Of a stretch of DNA of 59,051 nucleotides, positions 57,981-59,051 are shown piece by piece (positions within the stretch are counted from its first letter, which is position 1; the number at the start of each line of letters is the position of its first letter). Under the pieces are notes generated by a model. That model saw only the letters and a list, made by a program, of their open reading frames with translations, did not search any database and was not told the DNA's origin. The position numbers were made by a program, and so were the translations under genes. Location of the stretch: contig CAYNEI010000014.1 in the NCBI GenBank assembly GCA_964396185.1, positions 1-59,051 of the forward strand. The letters run 5' to 3'. The stretch is from CAYNEI01 sp964396185. GTDB taxonomy: Archaea > Thermoplasmatota > SW-10-69-26.

Positions 57981-58937
57981 TCAAGCCCGCATCGAGGGCA
58001 CCCGCGCCAAGGCCACCGCCCCGAGCACGGCCACCGCCACCACCGCGCCGCCCAGTGGGGTCGCGTTGGCATCGGCCACCGCATCCTCCCCTGCACACCC
58101 GCTCGGTTTCGTGGCCGACTCACCGAAGAGACCTGTGTCCACCGTCCAGACCACGCCCCGTTGCCGGGTCTCCTGGGCCATATCCGGCGCGTAGGTCTGC
58201 ACGATGCACGCGCTGACAGGACCTGGGGGGGCATCGCCTCCGCAGTACACTTCGATCTCGTGGACGCCGCTCTGGGCCCGTGGCAGCACGATCGCACTGG
58301 AGGGCGCGAAGATCTCGCACCCGTCCGGGCCATCGATCTGCTCCAGGGTGAAGCGGGCTGGGCCGTTGGCCTGGTTCTCCAGCTTCACGGCTGCCACGGA
58401 GCTCCCCTGTTCGCTCTCCCGGATCGGGAGCGGGTCAGCGGTGAACCCCGGCCGCCAATCGGCCCACAGGAAGAAGGGGTCGCTCGCCTCCGCAGCATCG
58501 ACGGCGGCGTTCCCGTCGGTCCAGGCGAACACGGTGGCCCGCTCGCCAACGAATGCCGGCCGGTCTGCATCGGCTTGGACGCTGAATGTGCCGTGGGCCT
58601 CGTAGGCTTGCCTCACCCCTGGATCTGGGACGTCAAGCAGCTCGATGGTCACCGTTGTGGGCTCGATCGCCAGGCTCCAGCCCTCCGGCACGTCGATGGC
58701 CTCCAGGTAGATGGTGACCTCGCCTGCTGCCGGGGATTGGGTCTCGAAGAGGAGCGACCAGGTTCCCTGCACGGCGTTACCGCCAGGCTCGACGGGCGCC
58801 TCTAGATCCTCCACATCGAGCAGGATGCTGGACTCGACCAGGTCTGCCTGGGGCGAGCCGTCCTGTTCGGCCGAGATCGCTGGGGCGATCAACAACGCAA
58901 GGCCCACGATCAGCCAGATGCCCGCAGCCGGCCGCAT
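57981..58937 (-). CDS. C-terminally anchored surface protein B
   Basis: The 318-residue protein has a signal peptide (residues 1-23) and an Ig-like/NEW3-type extracellular body. AVKLENQANGPARFTLE and QADADRPAF correspond to segments in the surface protein at 53822. Four Cys lie in two groups (GCEIFAP, EVYCGG, ACIVQ, GCAGED). It ends with a C-terminal hydrophobic helix (GGAVVAVAVLGAVAL) and a short basic end. It is convergent with top6A. The two paralogues flanking topo VI suggest an old local duplication. The function is unknown. Confidence 0.72.
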   Translation of the reverse strand: MRPAAGIWLIVGLALLIAPAISAEQDGSPQADLVESSILLDVEDLEAPVEPGGNAVQGTWSLLFETQSPAAGEVTIYLEAIDVPEGWSLAIEPTTVTIELLDVPDPGVRQAYEAHGTFSVQADADRPAFVGERATVFAWTDGNAAVDAAEASDPFFLWADWRPGFTADPLPIRESEQGSSVAAVKLENQANGPARFTLEQIDGPDGCEIFAPSSAIVLPRAQSGVHEIEVYCGGDAPPGPVSACIVQTYAPDMAQETRQRGVVWTVDTGLFGESATKPSGCAGEDAVADANATPLGGAVVAVAVLGAVALARVPSMRA

Positions 58938-59051
58938 GCGCCCAACAGCTCTCTGGGGGGTCTTGAACTGCTTGGATGGAACGTTTGACCGTGCAGCGGC
59001 CCTCGGGCAACCAACAAGAGGGTCGAGCGCCTAAGGGCGAGACAGATGTGC
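58938..59051. other. window edge, upstream of surface protein B
   Basis: No gene was seen. It should contain the promoter of the gene at 57981, but no clear TATA-like box stands out. Confidence 0.3.

Overview
The window is a high-GC stretch of an archaeal chromosome. The evidence is a set of archaeal informational genes: both subunits of DNA topoisomerase VI, a proteasome-activating nucleotidase, MBF1, an LSm protein paired with ribosomal protein L37e, a type II methionine aminopeptidase, RNA 3'-phosphate cyclase and two tRNAs. Many genes also have an archaeal TATA-like box about 25 bases before a start codon, which implies leaderless transcripts. The many lipoproteins, C-terminally anchored surface proteins and pilin-anchored giants suggest a Thermoplasmatota-like euryarchaeon. 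That placement is inference. No rRNA or other decisive marker is present.

Layout. 0.2-3.3 kb: a small Cys protein, an alpha/beta hydrolase, a hemolysin III family protein, and MscS with a tiny zinc ribbon. 3.4-5.8 kb: an operon of two MgtE half-transporters and two PhoU/RCK_C regulators. 5.8-8.3 kb: two paralogous secreted proteins and an FAD oxidoreductase. 8.4-16.7 kb: two overlapping giant surface proteins with pilin-like N-termini. 16.7-24 kb: two HTH regulators, a secreted M14 carboxypeptidase, a GCS2 ligase, a DEAD-box helicase, a lipoprotein and a membrane protein. 24-27.2 kb: a sulfur-handling operon (ArsR-rhodanese, rhodanese-MBL, MFS). 27.3-38.2 kb: an accessory stretch rich in bacterial-type families (four VOC-type proteins, three AHSA1/SRPBCC, two ArsR, SDR, DHFR-like, alpha/beta hydrolase). 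It includes a toxin-antitoxin-like wHTH/nucleotidyltransferase pair behind a palindromic operator. 38.2-44.9 kb: an Asp-box lipoprotein, then an Mre11-like phosphoesterase overlapping a membrane-inserted Rad50/YhaN-like ATPase.

44.9-59 kb is the informational core: tRNA-Ala, a structured non-coding stretch, a RAM-domain protein, a SAP-like protein, tRNA-Val, an uncharacterised Cys-rich protein, LSm-L37e, an overlapping MBF1-TsaC-MetAP operon, PAN, RtcA, a DUF420 membrane protein, and topo VI flanked by two paralogous surface proteins.

The best candidates for undescribed biology are the giant pilin-anchored propeller pair, the wHTH/nucleotidyltransferase module, the Mre11/YhaN-like pair with its C-terminal extension, the 529-residue protein beside LSm-L37e, and the structured repeat-bearing stretch upstream of tRNA-Ala. 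Gene functions below rest on motifs read by eye; no database search was possible.
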